DNA of 64,000 bases from NCBI RefSeq assembly GCF_001043055.1, contig NZ_JYLF01000001.1, positions 682,001-746,000 of the forward strand. Reading direction: 5' to 3'. Position 1 is the first letter of the stretch. Each line of letters begins with the position of its first letter. The position numbers and the translations under genes are program-made. Of this stretch, positions 8,472 through 19,143 are shown piece after piece. Under the pieces are notes generated by a model that searched no databases, was not told the origin of the DNA, and saw only the letters and a list, made by a program, of their open reading frames with translations. The stretch is from Pseudomonas weihenstephanensis. Lineage in GTDB: Bacteria; Pseudomonadota; Gammaproteobacteria; Pseudomonadales; Pseudomonadaceae.

Positions 8472-9779
8472 TTACTTGGCTGACACCCGCCAAATCTTGT
8501 TGCCGACGTCATCGGCCACCAGCAAATCCCCCTGTTTATCAATCACTACCCCCACCGGGCGGCCCATGGCTTTTTCGTCGGCGTTGAGAAAGCCGGTGAG
8601 CACGTCCATCGGCATGCCTGTGGGTTTACCGTCAGCAAAGGGCACGAAGATCACTTTGTAGCCACTGTGCGGTTTGCGGTTCCAGGAGCCGTGCTGGCCA
8701 ATAAAAGCCCCTTCAGTGAAGTTCGGCAACTTGCTGCCATCGGCAAAACTTAAACCCAGTGAAGCGGTGTGTGGGCCGACGGCATAGTCAGGCGCGATGG
8801 CTTTGGCCACAAGTTCGGGGTTTTGCGGATCAACCCGCACATCAACATGCTGGCCGTAATAGCTGTAGGGCCAGCCATAGAAGCCGCCGTCTTTGACGGA
8901 GGTGATGTAATCCGGCACCAGATCGCTGCCGATCTCGTCACGTTCGTTAACCGCCGTCCAGAGTTTGCCGGTCGCAGGTTCCCAGTCCATGCCGTTGGGG
9001 TTGCGCAGCCCGGAGGCGAAAATGCGGTGGCTGCCGGTCGCCGGGTCAACTTCCCAAATGGCGGCGCGGCCTTCTTCCTTGTCCAGGCCGTTTTCACCCA
9101 CATTGCTGTTGGAGCCGACGGTCACGTAGAGCTTTTTGCCGTCGGGGCTGGCGATGACGTTTTTAGTCCAGTGATGGTTCAGCGGCCCACCCGGCAAGTC
9201 GACCACTTTGGTCGGTTGGGCGCTGATGGAGTCTTGGCCGGCTTGATAGGGAAAGCGCAGCAGCTTGTCGGAGTCGGCCACGTACAGGTCGTTGCCCACC
9301 AACGTCATGCCGAACGGCGAGTTGAGGTTTTGCAAAAACACGGTGCGGGTCTCGGCGATGCCGTCATGGTTGGCGTCGCGCAGTAACGTGATGCGGTTTG
9401 CGCTGGGCACGCCGGCACCGGCTTTGCCCATGACCTTCTCCATCACCCAGCCGCGAATGCCTTTGCTGTCATCCGGTTTGGGCGGGGCGTTGGTTTCGGC
9501 CACCAGCACGTCGCCATTGGGCAGTACGTAGAGCCAGCGCGGGTGGTCGAGGTCTTCAGCAAATGCGCTGACGTTCAAGCCTTCAGCTGCAATCGGCTTG
9601 GCGCCTTGGCTCCAGCCCACGGCGGGGGCGATGTTTACGGTGGGGATCAAGGTTTTATTGGGTTCAGGCAGCTTGGGCGAGGGGCCGGTGCCATCCGCCA
9701 CTTGCAGTGACGAACTCTCACCACAGGCGGCTAAACCGGCCGCGAGGACGATGACGACGGCGTGTTGGCGCTTGAGCAT
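8472..9779 (-). CDS. Sorbosone dehydrogenase-like (PQQ-type beta-propeller) lipoprotein
   Basis: A 435-residue predicted lipoprotein with signal [11 protein letters not shown] (Cys near residue 19). The body is a six-bladed beta-propeller of the soluble glucose/sorbosone dehydrogenase family, with repeated blocks such as [50 protein letters not shown] and [16 protein letters not shown]. These enzymes oxidise sugars at the periplasmic face using PQQ, but the substrate here is unknown. The ATG at 9779 has TGGAG at proper spacing; an in-frame ATG 12 bases earlier does not. Read away from the cobalamin riboswitch. Confidence 0.85.
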   Translation of the reverse strand: MLKRQHAVVIVLAAGLAACGESSSLQVADGTGPSPKLPEPNKTLIPTVNIAPAVGWSQGAKPIAAEGLNVSAFAEDLDHPRWLYVLPNGDVLVAETNAPPKPDDSKGIRGWVMEKVMGKAGAGVPSANRITLLRDANHDGIAETRTVFLQNLNSPFGMTLVGNDLYVADSDKLLRFPYQAGQDSISAQPTKVVDLPGGPLNHHWTKNVIASPDGKKLYVTVGSNSNVGENGLDKEEGRAAIWEVDPATGSHRIFASGLRNPNGMDWEPATGKLWTAVNERDEIGSDLVPDYITSVKDGGFYGWPYSYYGQHVDVRVDPQNPELVAKAIAPDYAVGPHTASLGLSFADGSKLPNFTEGAFIGQHGSWNRKPHSGYKVIFVPFADGKPTGMPMDVLTGFLNADEKAMGRPVGVVIDKQGDLLVADDVGNKIWRVSAK

Positions 9780-9917
9780 GTGAATCTCCATGAGTTCAGG
9801 GGGCGTAAGTGATAGATAAGCCTAGTCGCTTAAAGGTTCAGGGCAATGCGAGGCGTGCCGATATGCGCACCACCTTTAATTGACGCTCCACCCCCAACCC
9901 TCTAACCTTTGGCGCTT

Positions 9918-10140
9918 GTTTCAGGTGCCCTGCAATCCAAGGTTCGCAGGGTGAAACAGGGAAGCCGGTGAGGGCGCGTGCATTTCGCACAGCCGCCACG
10001 ATCCCGGCGCTGCCCCCGCAACGGTAAATGAGTCAACGCCGCGCTGAGTGCCACTGTGTTTATTCACGGGAAGGCGCGCGGTCAGGGCTGCCCCGCGTCA
10101 GGGCCGCCTGCTTGTGAGCCCGGAGACCGGCCTGAGCCAT
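9918..10140 (+). promoter_or_regulatory. Cobalamin (AdoCbl) riboswitch
   Basis: Conserved blocks of the B12 riboswitch are present in order: GAAACAGGGAAGCCGGTG near 9953-9970, GCTGCCCCCGCAACGGTAAA near 10010-10029, and the B12 box GAGCCCGGAGACCGGCCTG at 10116-10134. It lies in the leader of cobO, about 90 bases before the start. When coenzyme B12 binds, such RNAs shut off expression, so the whole cob operon should be repressed by its end product. Confidence 0.95.
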
Positions 10141-10231
10141 CCAGCACCTTCGCGGCGGGCGAGTGTGTGTCGTTATTGACCTATTCCCCCCGCCTCCCGT
10201 TTGCTTAATTCAGCCCCGACGGAGAGCTGCC

Positions 10232-10843
10232 ATGAATGAATCCCCCGAACGCGACGAACGTCATCAGGCGCGCATGCTGCGCAAAAAAGCCGTCATGGAT
10301 GAGCGCATTGCCAGCGCTCCCAACGAGTGTGGCTTGTTGCTGGTATTGACCGGCAATGGCAAAGGCAAAAGCAGCTCGGCTTTTGGCATGTTGGCCCGTG
10401 CCATGGGGCACGGCATGCAATGTGGCGTAGTGCAGTTCATCAAGGGCCGCAACAGCACTGGCGAAGAGATTTTTTTCCGCCGCTTCCCCGAGCAAGTGCG
10501 TTACCACGTGATGGGCGAAGGCTTTACCTGGGAAACCCAGGACCGCCAGCGTGACATCGCCGCTGCTGAAGCGGCGTGGGAAGTATCGCGCGAGATGTTG
10601 CGCGACCCCTCCATCGGGCTGGTGGTGCTGGATGAGCTGAACATTGCGCTCAAGCACGGCTATCTCGACCTGGAACAGGTGCTCAGTGACCTGCAAGCCC
10701 GTCCGCCCATGCAGCATGTGCTGGTCACCGGCCGTGGCGCCAAACCCGAATTGATTGATCTGGCCGACACCGTGACGGAAATGAACGTGGTCAAGCACGC
10801 GTTTCAGGCCGGAATAAAAGCCCAGAAAGGCATTGAATTGTGA
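10232..10843 (+). CDS. cobO: Cob(I)yrinic acid a,c-diamide adenosyltransferase CobO
   Basis: A 203-residue ATP:corrinoid adenosyltransferase (BtuR/CobA type) that attaches the upper adenosyl ligand to cob(I)yrinic acid diamide. The P-loop GNGKGKSS is at 41-48, and the family block GEGFTWETQDRQRD and VVLDELNIAL follow. The start at 10232 has GGAGAG eight bases upstream; an in-frame ATG 69 bases earlier lies between riboswitch and gene without a site. First gene of a ten-gene operon; its stop is 10 bases before cobB. Confidence 0.96.
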   Translation: MNESPERDERHQARMLRKKAVMDERIASAPNECGLLLVLTGNGKGKSSSAFGMLARAMGHGMQCGVVQFIKGRNSTGEEIFFRRFPEQVRYHVMGEGFTWETQDRQRDIAAAEAAWEVSREMLRDPSIGLVVLDELNIALKHGYLDLEQVLSDLQARPPMQHVLVTGRGAKPELIDLADTVTEMNVVKHAFQAGIKAQKGIEL

Positions 10844-10853
10844 GTGCTCAAGC

Positions 10854-12167
10854 ATGAGAGAGTCGCGTCATTGCCCGGCGGTGTTGATCGCCGCACCGGC
10901 TTCCGGTCAGGGCAAGACCACCGTTACCGCCGCTTTGGCCCGATTGCATCGCAATCAAGGGCGCAAGGTGCGGGTATTTAAATGTGGCCCGGATTTTCTC
11001 GACCCCATGATTCTGGAGCGCGCCAGCGGTGCGCCGGTGTATCAGGTTGATTTATGGATGGTGGGCGCGGACGAAAGCCGACGCCTGTTGTGGGAAGCCG
11101 CAGGCGAGGCCGACCTGATTCTGATTGAAGGGGTCATGGGCCTGTTCGATGGCACCCCGTCCAGCGCTGATCTGGCGCGCCACTTTGGTGTGCCTGTACT
11201 CGGGGTCATTGATGGCACCGCAATGGCGCAGACCTTTGGTGCGTTGGCGTTGGGGCTGGCGATGTATCAGCCTGATTTGCCATTTGCCGGGGTTCTGGCC
11301 AACCGCGTCGGTACGGTACGCCACGCGCAATTGCTCGAAGGCAGCTTGACCCAAGGCTTGCGCTGGTACGGCGCACTGTCGCGTGAAACCGGTATCGAAT
11401 TACCCAGTCGTCACTTGGGGCTGGTGCAGGCCAGCGAGTTGAACGATCTGGACGCACGTCTCGATGCTGCCGCCGATGCGCTCGCCAGCACCTGCGAGGT
11501 AGCGCTGCCACCGGCGGTTGAGTTTGCCGCGCCGCAGCCGGTCGCGATCGAACCGCTGTTGGCCGGTGTGCGCATTGCCGTGGCCCGCGATGAAGCGTTC
11601 GCCTTCACCTACGGCGCGAGCCTGGCCTTGTTGCGAGACATGGGGGCTGAATTGCTGTTTTTCTCGCCGATTCGCGACACGCACCTGCCGCAGGCGCACA
11701 GCCTGTATTTACCGGGCGGCTATCCCGAGTTGCATCACCTTGAGTTGTCGCGTAATCGCCCGATGCTGGAGGCCATTCGTGCTCACCACGCCGCCGGTAA
11801 ACCGCTGCTGGCTGAGTGCGGCGGCATGCTGTATTTACTCGATGCGTTGACCGATGTTGAAGGCCAGCGGGCTGAGCTGGTGGGGTTGTTGAAAGGCGAA
11901 GCCACCATGCAAAAACGCCTGGCGGCATTGGCGTTGCAAGCGGTGGACATGCCCGAAGGCCTGCTGCGCGGTCACACCTACCATCACTCGCTGACCCGCA
12001 CCGAGCTGCTCCCTATCGCCCGTGGCCTTAGCCCCAATGGCGGGCGCGGCGCCGAAGCGGTGTATCGCGAAGGCCGGATGACGGCGTCTTATGTGCACTT
12101 TTACTTTCCCTCCAACCCCCAGGCCGTGGCTGCGCTGTTCGCACCGTGTGCCGTGAAGGTGCCATGA
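10854..12167 (+). CDS. cobB: Cobyrinate a,c-diamide synthase CobB
   Basis: A 437-residue glutamine-dependent amidotransferase that amidates the a and c side chains of cobyrinic acid. It has an N-terminal P-loop ATPase domain (ASGQGKTT at 16-23) with PDFLDPMILERASG, and a C-terminal class I glutaminase domain with nucleophile Cys322 in LLAECGGMLYLLD and the YVHFYF end that carries the catalytic His. ATG at 10854 is used; a TTG inside the end of cobO would extend it by seven residues. Its last codons overlap bluB by four bases. Confidence 0.95.
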   Translation: MRESRHCPAVLIAAPASGQGKTTVTAALARLHRNQGRKVRVFKCGPDFLDPMILERASGAPVYQVDLWMVGADESRRLLWEAAGEADLILIEGVMGLFDGTPSSADLARHFGVPVLGVIDGTAMAQTFGALALGLAMYQPDLPFAGVLANRVGTVRHAQLLEGSLTQGLRWYGALSRETGIELPSRHLGLVQASELNDLDARLDAAADALASTCEVALPPAVEFAAPQPVAIEPLLAGVRIAVARDEAFAFTYGASLALLRDMGAELLFFSPIRDTHLPQAHSLYLPGGYPELHHLELSRNRPMLEAIRAHHAAGKPLLAECGGMLYLLDALTDVEGQRAELVGLLKGEATMQKRLAALALQAVDMPEGLLRGHTYHHSLTRTELLPIARGLSPNGGRGAEAVYREGRMTASYVHFYFPSNPQAVAALFAPCAVKVP

Positions 12168-12814
12168 GCGACAACGCATTTAGTCCCCAAGAACGCGCAG
12201 CGGTGTACCGCGCCATCGCCGAACGCCGCGATATGCGTCATTTCAGCGGCGGTACGGTAGCGCCCGAGCTGTTGGCGCGCCTGCTCGAAGCGGCGCATCA
12301 AGCCCCCAGCGTGGGTTTGATGCAGCCGTGGCGGTTTATCCGCATTACAGATCGTGCGTTACGCGGCAAGATTCAACGTTTGGTCGAAGCAGAGCGCGTG
12401 CGCACCGCCGAGGCGCTGGGCGAGCGTTCGGATGAATTCATGACGCTCAAGGTCGAAGGCATCAACGACTGCGCCGAAGTGTTGGTGGCCGCGTTGATGG
12501 ATGACCGCGAAAAGCACATTTTTGGCCGTCGCACCTTGCCGGAAATGGACATGGCGTCGTTGTCCTGTGCCATTCAAAACCTGTGGCTGGCCGCGCGGGT
12601 TGAAGGGTTGGGCATGGGGTGGGTGTCGTTGTTCGAGCCGCAGGCACTGGCAGATGTACTCGGCCTGCCACCCGGGGCGAAGCCGCTGGCAGTGTTATGC
12701 CTGGGGCCGGTTGCGGCGTTTTACCCGGCGCCGATGCTGGTGCTGGAAGGGTGGGCGCAAGCGCGACCACTGAACGAATTGGTGTACGAGAACTATTGGG
12801 GAGTGAGTCCATGA
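12164..12814 (+). CDS. bluB: 5,6-dimethylbenzimidazole synthase BluB
   Basis: A 216-residue nitroreductase-fold enzyme that uses O2 to break down reduced FMN into the lower ligand dimethylbenzimidazole. The FMN-binding RRDMRHF block is near 22-28, with [13 protein letters not shown] and the conserved [25 protein letters not shown]. Its presence says that the cell makes its own DMB aerobically. ATG overlaps cobB (ATGA) and its stop overlaps cbiB in the same way, so the three are translationally coupled. Confidence 0.95.
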   Translation: MSDNAFSPQERAAVYRAIAERRDMRHFSGGTVAPELLARLLEAAHQAPSVGLMQPWRFIRITDRALRGKIQRLVEAERVRTAEALGERSDEFMTLKVEGINDCAEVLVAALMDDREKHIFGRRTLPEMDMASLSCAIQNLWLAARVEGLGMGWVSLFEPQALADVLGLPPGAKPLAVLCLGPVAAFYPAPMLVLEGWAQARPLNELVYENYWGVSP

Positions 12815-13719
12815 GTGTGGCGTTACTGTGCGTCGCCGGTGTGGCGTTGGATGCGCTACTGGGTGAGCCAAAACGCTGGCATCCGCTGGTTGCGTTTGGC
12901 CGTATGGCTGAGCGTATCGAGCAACGTTTTAACTCCGGCGGGCGGGGTTGGCGCAGTCATGGGGTGACGGCCTGGGTGCTGGCGGTCGTCCCGCTGACGA
13001 TCCTGGCCACGGCGCTGTCGTGGCTGCCCTATATCGGCTGGTTGGTGGAGATCGCGGCGCTGTATTGCGCGCTGGGCATGCGCAGCTTGGGCGAGCATGT
13101 GCAGCCGGTGGCCGAGGCGTTGCGCAGTGATGACCTGGAGACCGCACGCACCCGCGTCGGGTATCTGGTCAGTCGCCAAACCAGTGAACTGGACGCCACC
13201 GACGTCGCACGCGCCGCCACCGAGTCGGTGCTCGAAAACGGCAGCGACGCTGTGTTTGCCGCCCTCTTCTGGTTTGCCGTGGCGGGCGCGCCGGGCGTGG
13301 TGCTCTACCGGTTGAGCAACACGCTGGACGCCATGTGGGGCTATCGCAACGAACGGTTTGAGCGTTTTGGCTGGGCCGCTGCGCGCATCGACGATGTACT
13401 CAATTACATCCCGGCACGTCTGGTGGCGTTAACGTACGCCCTGTTGGGCAAAACGCGGCTGGCCTTGCAGTGCTGGCGCAAACAGGCGCCGCAGTGGGAC
13501 AGTCCCAATGCTGGCCCGGTTATGGCGGCGGGTGCCGGTGCGCTGGGTGTGGAGCTGGGAGGCCCGGCGATTTACTACGGTGAGTTGCACCAACGCCCGC
13601 AGTTGGGTGAAGGCCCGCCCGCCGATGCCGACGCCATCGAGCGCGGCTGGCAGTTGGTACAGCGCGGTGTGTGGCTGTGGTTGTTGATCTTGTGCGTGTG
13701 GAGTGAATTCTATGCTTGA
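12811..13719 (+). CDS. cbiB: Adenosylcobinamide-phosphate synthase CbiB
   Basis: A 302-residue inner-membrane enzyme that joins the aminopropanol phosphate arm to adenosylcobyric acid. The start [20 protein letters not shown] and the signatures [32 protein letters not shown]-type block and [18 protein letters not shown] are diagnostic; about four membrane helices are visible. Called CobD in the Pseudomonas denitrificans nomenclature. ATG at 12811 overlaps the bluB stop and has GGGGAG before it. It ends 8 bases inside the start region of the next gene. Confidence 0.95.
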   Translation: MSVALLCVAGVALDALLGEPKRWHPLVAFGRMAERIEQRFNSGGRGWRSHGVTAWVLAVVPLTILATALSWLPYIGWLVEIAALYCALGMRSLGEHVQPVAEALRSDDLETARTRVGYLVSRQTSELDATDVARAATESVLENGSDAVFAALFWFAVAGAPGVVLYRLSNTLDAMWGYRNERFERFGWAAARIDDVLNYIPARLVALTYALLGKTRLALQCWRKQAPQWDSPNAGPVMAAGAGALGVELGGPAIYYGELHQRPQLGEGPPADADAIERGWQLVQRGVWLWLLILCVWSEFYA

Positions 13720-14704
13720 GCACGGTGGGCGTTTACGTCAGGCAGCGCTGCAATACGGTATTGGTGAAACCGACTGGCTGGACTTGTCCAGCGGTCTGGC
13801 GCCCTGGCCTTTTGCGGTGCCTGCGATTGCTGAACGGGCCTGGGCGCGTCTGCCTGAAACCGACGACGGGCTTGAGCACGCCGCGTGCGCCTATTACGGC
13901 GCGCCGAACGCGCTGCCCGTGCCGGGTTCGCAATGTGCCATCCAGTTGCTGCCGCGCCTGCGGCGTACGGGCAAAGTCGGGGTGTTGTCCCCGTGCTATG
14001 CCGAGCATGCCGAAGCCTGGCGGCGCAACGGGCATGTCGTGCGTGAAGTCATGGAGCAAGAAGTCGACTTCTACCTCGACACGCTGGACGTGCTGGTGGT
14101 GGTCAACCCCAACAATCCCACCGGCCTGAGCCTGTCGCCCGAGCGCTTGCTGGAGTGGCATGCGCGGTTGGTGACGCGTGGCGGCTGGCTGGTGGTGGAC
14201 GAGGCGTTCATGGACAACACCCCCGATTTGAGTCTGGCAGCGCAGAGCCATCGTGCCGGTCTGATCGTGTTGCGTTCATTCGGCAAGTTCTTCGGCCTGG
14301 CGGGCGTGCGTCTGGGCTTTGTGCTGGCTGAACTCAAATTACTCAAATTGCTCGCCGAGCAAGTCGGGCCATGGGCTGTCAGTGGCCCGACGCGGGTCCT
14401 GGGGCAAGCGTGCCTGCTCGATTACGAGGCGCATGCGCGTCAGCGCGAACGCAGCGAGCAGGCCAGTGAACGTTTGGTTGCGCTGTTAAGCCAATACGGC
14501 CTGCCGCCTTTGGGCGGTTGTGCGCTGTTCCAGTGGCTGATCACGCCGCATGCCGAACGCTTGTACGACTTCATGGCGCGGCGCGGCATTCTGTTGCGTT
14601 TGTTCCCCCACAACAGCAGCGTGCGTTTGGGCCTGCCTGGCGAAGAGGCAGACTGGCTCAAACTTGAACACGCCTTGCAGGCTTATGCCCAGGAAACCCC
14701 ATGA
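13712..14704 (+). CDS. cobD: Threonine-phosphate decarboxylase (CobD; CobC in Pseudomonas naming)
   Basis: A 330-residue PLP enzyme of aminotransferase class I/II fold that decarboxylates L-threonine phosphate to (R)-1-amino-2-propanol phosphate, the substrate of the neighbour CbiB. The PLP lysine is Lys192 in [16 protein letters not shown], and VVNPNNPTG and VVDEAFMD are the cofactor-binding blocks. The ATG at 13712 is chosen since GGAG stands nine bases upstream; an in-frame GTG nine bases earlier is less likely. The first 8 bases overlap cbiB. Confidence 0.94.
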   Translation: MLEHGGRLRQAALQYGIGETDWLDLSSGLAPWPFAVPAIAERAWARLPETDDGLEHAACAYYGAPNALPVPGSQCAIQLLPRLRRTGKVGVLSPCYAEHAEAWRRNGHVVREVMEQEVDFYLDTLDVLVVVNPNNPTGLSLSPERLLEWHARLVTRGGWLVVDEAFMDNTPDLSLAAQSHRAGLIVLRSFGKFFGLAGVRLGFVLAELKLLKLLAEQVGPWAVSGPTRVLGQACLLDYEAHARQRERSEQASERLVALLSQYGLPPLGGCALFQWLITPHAERLYDFMARRGILLRLFPHNSSVRLGLPGEEADWLKLEHALQAYAQETP

Positions 14705-16155
14705 GCACATTGATGGTGCAAGGCACGACGTCTGACGCCGGTAAAAGTACGTTGGTGACGGCGTTGTGTCGCTGGGTGACCCGTCAGGGCGTCGGCGTGG
14801 TGCCCTTCAAGCCGCAGAACATGGCGCTCAACAGTGCCGTGACCCCTGAGGGGGGCGAGATCGGCCGCGCACAAGCGGTTCAGGCGCAGGCCGCGGGGCT
14901 AGCGCCACACACCGACATGAACCCGGTGCTGCTCAAACCTAACAGCGACACCGGTTCGCAAGTGATTATTCACGGCCGCGCCGTGACCAGCATGAACGCG
15001 GTGGCTTACCACGATTACAAAGCCATCGCGATGCAAGCGGTGCTGGCCTCGCATCAACGCCTGAGCGCGGCCTACCCGGTGGTCATGGTCGAAGGTGCCG
15101 GCTCGCCCGCCGAGATCAATTTGCGCGCCGGTGACATTGCCAACATGGGGTTTGCCGAAGCCGTAGATTGCCCGGTGATCCTGATTGCCGACATCAATCG
15201 CGGCGGGGTCTTCGCGCATTTGGTCGGCACCCTTGAGCTGCTGTCCGAGAGCGAGCAGGCGCGGGTCAAAGGGTTCGTCATCAACCGTTTTCGCGGTGAT
15301 ATCGCGCTGCTGCAACCGGGTCTGGACTGGCTGGAGCAGCGCACCGGCAAACCGGTGATCGGCGTGCTGCCATACGTGATGGACTTGCACCTTGAAGCCG
15401 AAGACGGCATTGATCAGCGTCAGATCGAGAAACACGCGCACGTGCTCAAGGTGGTGGTGCCCGTGCTGCCGCGCATCAGCAATCACACGGACTTTGACCC
15501 GCTGCGCCTGCACCCGCAGGTGGACTTGCAGTTTGTGGGGCCGGGGCAGCCGATACCGCCTGCGGACTTGATCATCCTTCCGGGTTCCAAAAGCGTGTGC
15601 AGTGATTTGGCCTACTTGCGCGCCAATGGCTGGGACACGGCCATCAGCCGTCACCTGCGCTATGGCGGCAAAGTGCTGGGGATTTGTGGGGGGTTGCAGA
15701 TGCTCGGCGAGCACGTCCACGACCCGCTGGGCCTTGAAGGGCCGTCGGGTTCGAGTGCCGGTTTGGGTTTGTTGGCGTTCAGCACCCGGCTTGAAGCTGA
15801 AAAACAACTGCGCAACGTGCGCGGGCGTCTGACTCTGGAAAACGCTGAGGTCAGCGGTTATGAAATCCATGCGGGCGTTACGACCGGGCCTGCGCTTGAG
15901 CTGCCCGCGGTGCAGTTGGAGGACGGGCGCTGCGATGGCGCGCTCAGTGCCGACGGGCAGATTCTGGGCACCTACCTGCACGGTATGTTCGAGTCACCGC
16001 CAGCCTGTAGCGCGCTGTTGCGCTGGGCCGGATTACATACCGTGCAAACCGTGGATTACCACGCCCTGCGTGAGCGTGACATTGAACGGCTGGCCGACTT
16101 GGTAGAAAACCATCTCGACACCGCCTTTCTGCGCGAACTCTGTGGGCTTGCCTAA
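14701..16155 (+). CDS. cobQ: Cobyric acid synthase CobQ
   Basis: A 484-residue glutamine amidotransferase that amidates the b, d, e and g side chains of adenosylcobyrinic acid diamide to give cobyric acid. N-terminal nucleotide loop [10 protein letters not shown] at 8-17, then [11 protein letters not shown] and [17 protein letters not shown]-terminal glutaminase domain with nucleophile Cys329 in [12 protein letters not shown] and the His of [14 protein letters not shown] precedes the ATG, which overlaps the stop of cobD by four bases. After it comes a 49-base gap, the largest inside the operon. Confidence 0.96.
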   Translation: MSTLMVQGTTSDAGKSTLVTALCRWVTRQGVGVVPFKPQNMALNSAVTPEGGEIGRAQAVQAQAAGLAPHTDMNPVLLKPNSDTGSQVIIHGRAVTSMNAVAYHDYKAIAMQAVLASHQRLSAAYPVVMVEGAGSPAEINLRAGDIANMGFAEAVDCPVILIADINRGGVFAHLVGTLELLSESEQARVKGFVINRFRGDIALLQPGLDWLEQRTGKPVIGVLPYVMDLHLEAEDGIDQRQIEKHAHVLKVVVPVLPRISNHTDFDPLRLHPQVDLQFVGPGQPIPPADLIILPGSKSVCSDLAYLRANGWDTAISRHLRYGGKVLGICGGLQMLGEHVHDPLGLEGPSGSSAGLGLLAFSTRLEAEKQLRNVRGRLTLENAEVSGYEIHAGVTTGPALELPAVQLEDGRCDGALSADGQILGTYLHGMFESPPACSALLRWAGLHTVQTVDYHALRERDIERLADLVENHLDTAFLRELCGLA

Positions 16156-16204
16156 CCGCGTGATGACAGGCGCAGAGTGCTGCGTCTTTTAGAGGTGGAC
16201 GAAC

Positions 16205-16726
16205 ATGTTGCAACTGATTTTGGGCGGTGCCCGCTCGGGTAAAAGCCGCTTGGCCGAGAAGCTTGCGGCCGACTCGGGCTGTGCGGTGACCTACATTGCT
16301 ACCAGCCAACCGCTGGACGGCGAGATGAATGAGCGCGTGCGCCACCACCGTGAACGCCGTCCGCCCCATTGGGCATTGATTGAAGAACCTATCGAACTGG
16401 CCCGTGTGCTGCGTGAAAACGCGCGCGTCGATACCTGCCTGCTGGTCGACTGCCTGACGCTGTGGCTGACCAATCTGCTGATGCTCGAAAACCCGCAGCG
16501 CCTGACTGAGGAGCGTGATGCATTGCTGCAATGCCTGGGCGAGCTACCGGGTGAAATCCTGTTTGTCAGCAACGAGACCGGCATGGGCGTTGTCCCGCTG
16601 GGCGAGCTGACCCGTCGCTTTGTCGATGAAGCCGGCTGGCTGCATCAAGCGTTGGCCGAGCGTTGCCAGCGCGTTGTGCTGACCGTTGCAGGCTTGCCCC
16701 TTACCTTGAAAGGAACTGCTTTATGA
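16205..16726 (+). CDS. cobU: Adenosylcobinamide kinase / adenosylcobinamide-phosphate guanylyltransferase
   Basis: A 173-residue bifunctional enzyme (CobU, also CobP) that phosphorylates adenosylcobinamide and then adds GMP, giving AdoCbi-GDP. The P-loop GGARSGKS is at 7-14; the [11 protein letters not shown] block contains the guanylylated His, and [12 protein letters not shown] and [11 protein letters not shown] follow. AGAGGTGG lies before the ATG. The stop overlaps the ATG of cobT by four bases. Confidence 0.95.
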   Translation: MLQLILGGARSGKSRLAEKLAADSGCAVTYIATSQPLDGEMNERVRHHRERRPPHWALIEEPIELARVLRENARVDTCLLVDCLTLWLTNLLMLENPQRLTEERDALLQCLGELPGEILFVSNETGMGVVPLGELTRRFVDEAGWLHQALAERCQRVVLTVAGLPLTLKGTAL

Positions 16727-17778
16727 ACACGCCGTGGTGGCTGCTGCCCTGCAAATCAGTTGACCTTGATGTGCAACAGGCGGCAGCCGAGCGTCAACAG
16801 CAACTGACCAAACCTGCCGGTTCGCTGGGTCAACTGGAAGCGGTGGCGATTCAATTGGCCGGGCTGCAAGGCCAGCTCAAGCCGCGTGTCGATCACCTGT
16901 GGATTGCCATTTTTGCGGGCGATCACGGCGTGGTGGCCGAAGGTGTTTCGGCGTATCCGCAAGCTGTGACCGGGCAAATGCTGCATAACTTTGTCAACGG
17001 CGGTGCGGCGATCAGTGTGCTGGCACGGCAATTGGGCGCGCAGCTGGATGTGGTGGACCTGGGCACGGTTTCGCCGATGCTTAACCTGGCAGGCGTGCGC
17101 CATGTGCAATTGGGCGCGGGCACGGCGAACTTTGCGAACGGTCCGGCGATGACTGACGCGCAAGGGTTGAAGGCATTGCAGGCGGGGCGCGACAGCGTTT
17201 TGCGGGCACGGGAGCAGGGCTGCCAATTGTTTATCGGTGGCGAAATGGGCATCGGCAACACGGCGTCCGCCAGTGCCGTGGCCAGCGCGCTGCTGCAATG
17301 CCCAGCCTCTGTGTTAACCGGGCCGGGCACCGGGCTGGATGCAGCCGGTGTGAGCCATAAAGCGCGGGTCATCGAGCGGGCGCTGGCGTTTCATGCCGGG
17401 CTGCTCGACGACCCGTTGCAAGCCTTGTTTCGTCTGGGCGGCTTCGAAATTGCCGCCTTGGCGGGCGCCTACGTGGCGTGCGCGCAAGCGGGTGTCGTTG
17501 CGCTGGTGGATGGTTTTATCTGCACCGTTGCCGCGATGGTGGCTGTGCGTTTGAACCCTGAGTGCCGCCAGTGGTTGATATTCAGCCATCGCGGCGCCGA
17601 GCAAGGGCATCGTCATGTGCTTGAAAGCCTTGAAGCTGAGCCTTTGCTCGACTTGGGCTTGCGCTTGGGCGAGGGCAGCGGCGCTGCGTTGGCGGTGCCG
17701 TTGCTGCGCCTGGCCTGCGACCTGCACGCGCAGATGGCGACGTTTGCTGAGGCGGCCGTGGCGGATCGTCCGGCATGA
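16723..17778 (+). CDS. cobT: Nicotinate-nucleotide--dimethylbenzimidazole phosphoribosyltransferase CobT
   Basis: A 351-residue enzyme that moves phosphoribose from nicotinate mononucleotide to dimethylbenzimidazole, giving alpha-ribazole phosphate, so it directly uses the product of BluB. Characteristic blocks are [46 protein letters not shown] and the C-terminal [16 protein letters not shown]. Start is fixed by the ATGA overlap with cobU and AAAGGA upstream. Length is normal for CobT. Confidence 0.96.
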   Translation: MNTPWWLLPCKSVDLDVQQAAAERQQQLTKPAGSLGQLEAVAIQLAGLQGQLKPRVDHLWIAIFAGDHGVVAEGVSAYPQAVTGQMLHNFVNGGAAISVLARQLGAQLDVVDLGTVSPMLNLAGVRHVQLGAGTANFANGPAMTDAQGLKALQAGRDSVLRAREQGCQLFIGGEMGIGNTASASAVASALLQCPASVLTGPGTGLDAAGVSHKARVIERALAFHAGLLDDPLQALFRLGGFEIAALAGAYVACAQAGVVALVDGFICTVAAMVAVRLNPECRQWLIFSHRGAEQGHRHVLESLEAEPLLDLGLRLGEGSGAALAVPLLRLACDLHAQMATFAEAAVADRPA

Positions 17779-18353
17779 CCGTGCGCCTGGACCTGCTGCG
17801 TCATGGCGAAACCGAGCTGGGCGGGGGCTTGCGCGGCAGCCTGGATGATGCGCTGACCGAACTGGGCTGGTCGCAAATGCGTGAGGCAGTGATCGGTCAG
17901 GGGCCGTGGGATCGTATTGTCAGCTCACCTTTGCAACGCTGCCGTTTGTTTGCTGAAGAATTGGCGGCCTCACTCAACCTGCTGTTGAGTCTGGAAAAGG
18001 ACCTGCAAGAGCTGCATTTCGGTGCGTGGGAAGGGCAGAGCGCCGCGGCGCTGATGCAAACCGATGAGCAGGCGCTGGGCCTGTTTTGGGCCGACCCCTA
18101 CCGCTTTACCCCGCCTGATGGTGAACCGGTGGTTGAGTTCGCCGAGCGGGTGTTGGCGGCAGTGCTGCGTTTGCAGCGCAGCTGTGCGGGTGAGCGGGTG
18201 TTGGTGGTCTGCCACGGTGGCGTGATCAAGCGACTGCTTGCACAGGCCCGAGGCTTGCCACGCGAGCAGTTACTTAACGTTGCAGTCGCGCATGGGGCTT
18301 TGTTTGGCCTGCAAGTGATGGCGGACGGTCAGTTGCATGAGGTGATGGACTGA
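17775..18353 (+). CDS. cobC: Alpha-ribazole phosphatase (histidine phosphatase family)
   Basis: A 192-residue histidine phosphatase, with the RHG motif at residues 9-11 ([12 protein letters not shown]) and the second catalytic His in [12 protein letters not shown]. Inside a cob operon, between cobT and cobS, it is the expected phosphatase for alpha-ribazole 5'-phosphate or adenosylcobalamin 5'-phosphate. The ATG overlaps the stop of cobT (ATGA) and the stop overlaps cobS by one base (TGATG). The family alone would not fix the substrate; context does. Confidence 0.9.
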   Translation: MTVRLDLLRHGETELGGGLRGSLDDALTELGWSQMREAVIGQGPWDRIVSSPLQRCRLFAEELAASLNLLLSLEKDLQELHFGAWEGQSAAALMQTDEQALGLFWADPYRFTPPDGEPVVEFAERVLAAVLRLQRSCAGERVLVVCHGGVIKRLLAQARGLPREQLLNVAVAHGALFGLQVMADGQLHEVMD

Positions 18354-19084
18354 TGCTGCCCTTCTGGATTGCTGTGCAGTTTCTGAGCAGTTTGCCGGTG
18401 CGGTTGCCGGACATGCCGCAGCCCCAGGAACTTGGGCGTTCGTTGCTGTTTTATCCATTAGTGGGTGTGCTGTTCGGTGCCGTGCTGTGGGGGGTGAACG
18501 CTGTGCTGGCAGGTGCTCCGGCCATGCTCCATGCCGCCTTGCTGCTGACGGTGTGGGTGCTGCTCAGTGGCGGGTTGCACCTGGACGGTCTGGCCGACAG
18601 TGCCGACGCCTGGCTGGGCGGGTTTGGTGACCGCGAGCGCACCCTGACCATCATGAAAGACCCGCGCAGCGGGCCGATAGCCGTGGTGGTGTTGGTGCTG
18701 GTACTGCTGCTGAAATTTTGCGCGCTGCTGGCGTTGATTGAGCAGCAACAGTTTGCGGCATTGTTGATGGTGCCGCTGATAGGGCGCAGTGCGTTACTCG
18801 GCGTATTCTTGACCACGCCTTATGTGCGCGCCGGTGGATTGGGGCAGGCGTTGGCCGACCACTTGCCGCGCCAAGCGGGTTGGTGGGTGCTGGGGTTCAG
18901 CGCGCTGGCCTGTGTGCTGCTGGCGGGCGTGAGCGGTGTGTGGGCGCTGGGGTTGGCAGTGCTCGGGTTTGCGTGGTTGCGCCAAGTGATGATGCGCCGG
19001 TTGGGCGGCACCACCGGCGATACGGCGGGCGCCATGCTGGAATTGCTGGAAGTGCTGATGCTGGTAGGTCTGGCACTCGCATAG
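18353..19084 (+). CDS. cobS: Adenosylcobinamide-GDP ribazoletransferase CobS
   Basis: A 243-residue inner-membrane enzyme that joins AdoCbi-GDP and alpha-ribazole in the last step of coenzyme B12 synthesis. The signature GGLHLDGLADSADAWLGG is followed by RERTLTIMKDPRSGP and, near the end, RRLGGTTGDTAGA. About six hydrophobic segments. Last gene of the ten-gene operon; only 59 bases separate it from the MarR-type gene, with no obvious terminator, so read-through is possible. Confidence 0.96.
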   Translation: MLPFWIAVQFLSSLPVRLPDMPQPQELGRSLLFYPLVGVLFGAVLWGVNAVLAGAPAMLHAALLLTVWVLLSGGLHLDGLADSADAWLGGFGDRERTLTIMKDPRSGPIAVVVLVLVLLLKFCALLALIEQQQFAALLMVPLIGRSALLGVFLTTPYVRAGGLGQALADHLPRQAGWWVLGFSALACVLLAGVSGVWALGLAVLGFAWLRQVMMRRLGGTTGDTAGAMLELLEVLMLVGLALA

Positions 19085-19143
19085 GCACAGGTGCGTTGAT
19101 CTTCCAACGTGATTCTCTTTTATTGCGGGTATATGCATACAGA

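Noticed and set aside
14899-15981. 360-codon minus-strand frame opposite cobQ
   Set aside because: Shadow of cobQ with no recognisable domains.
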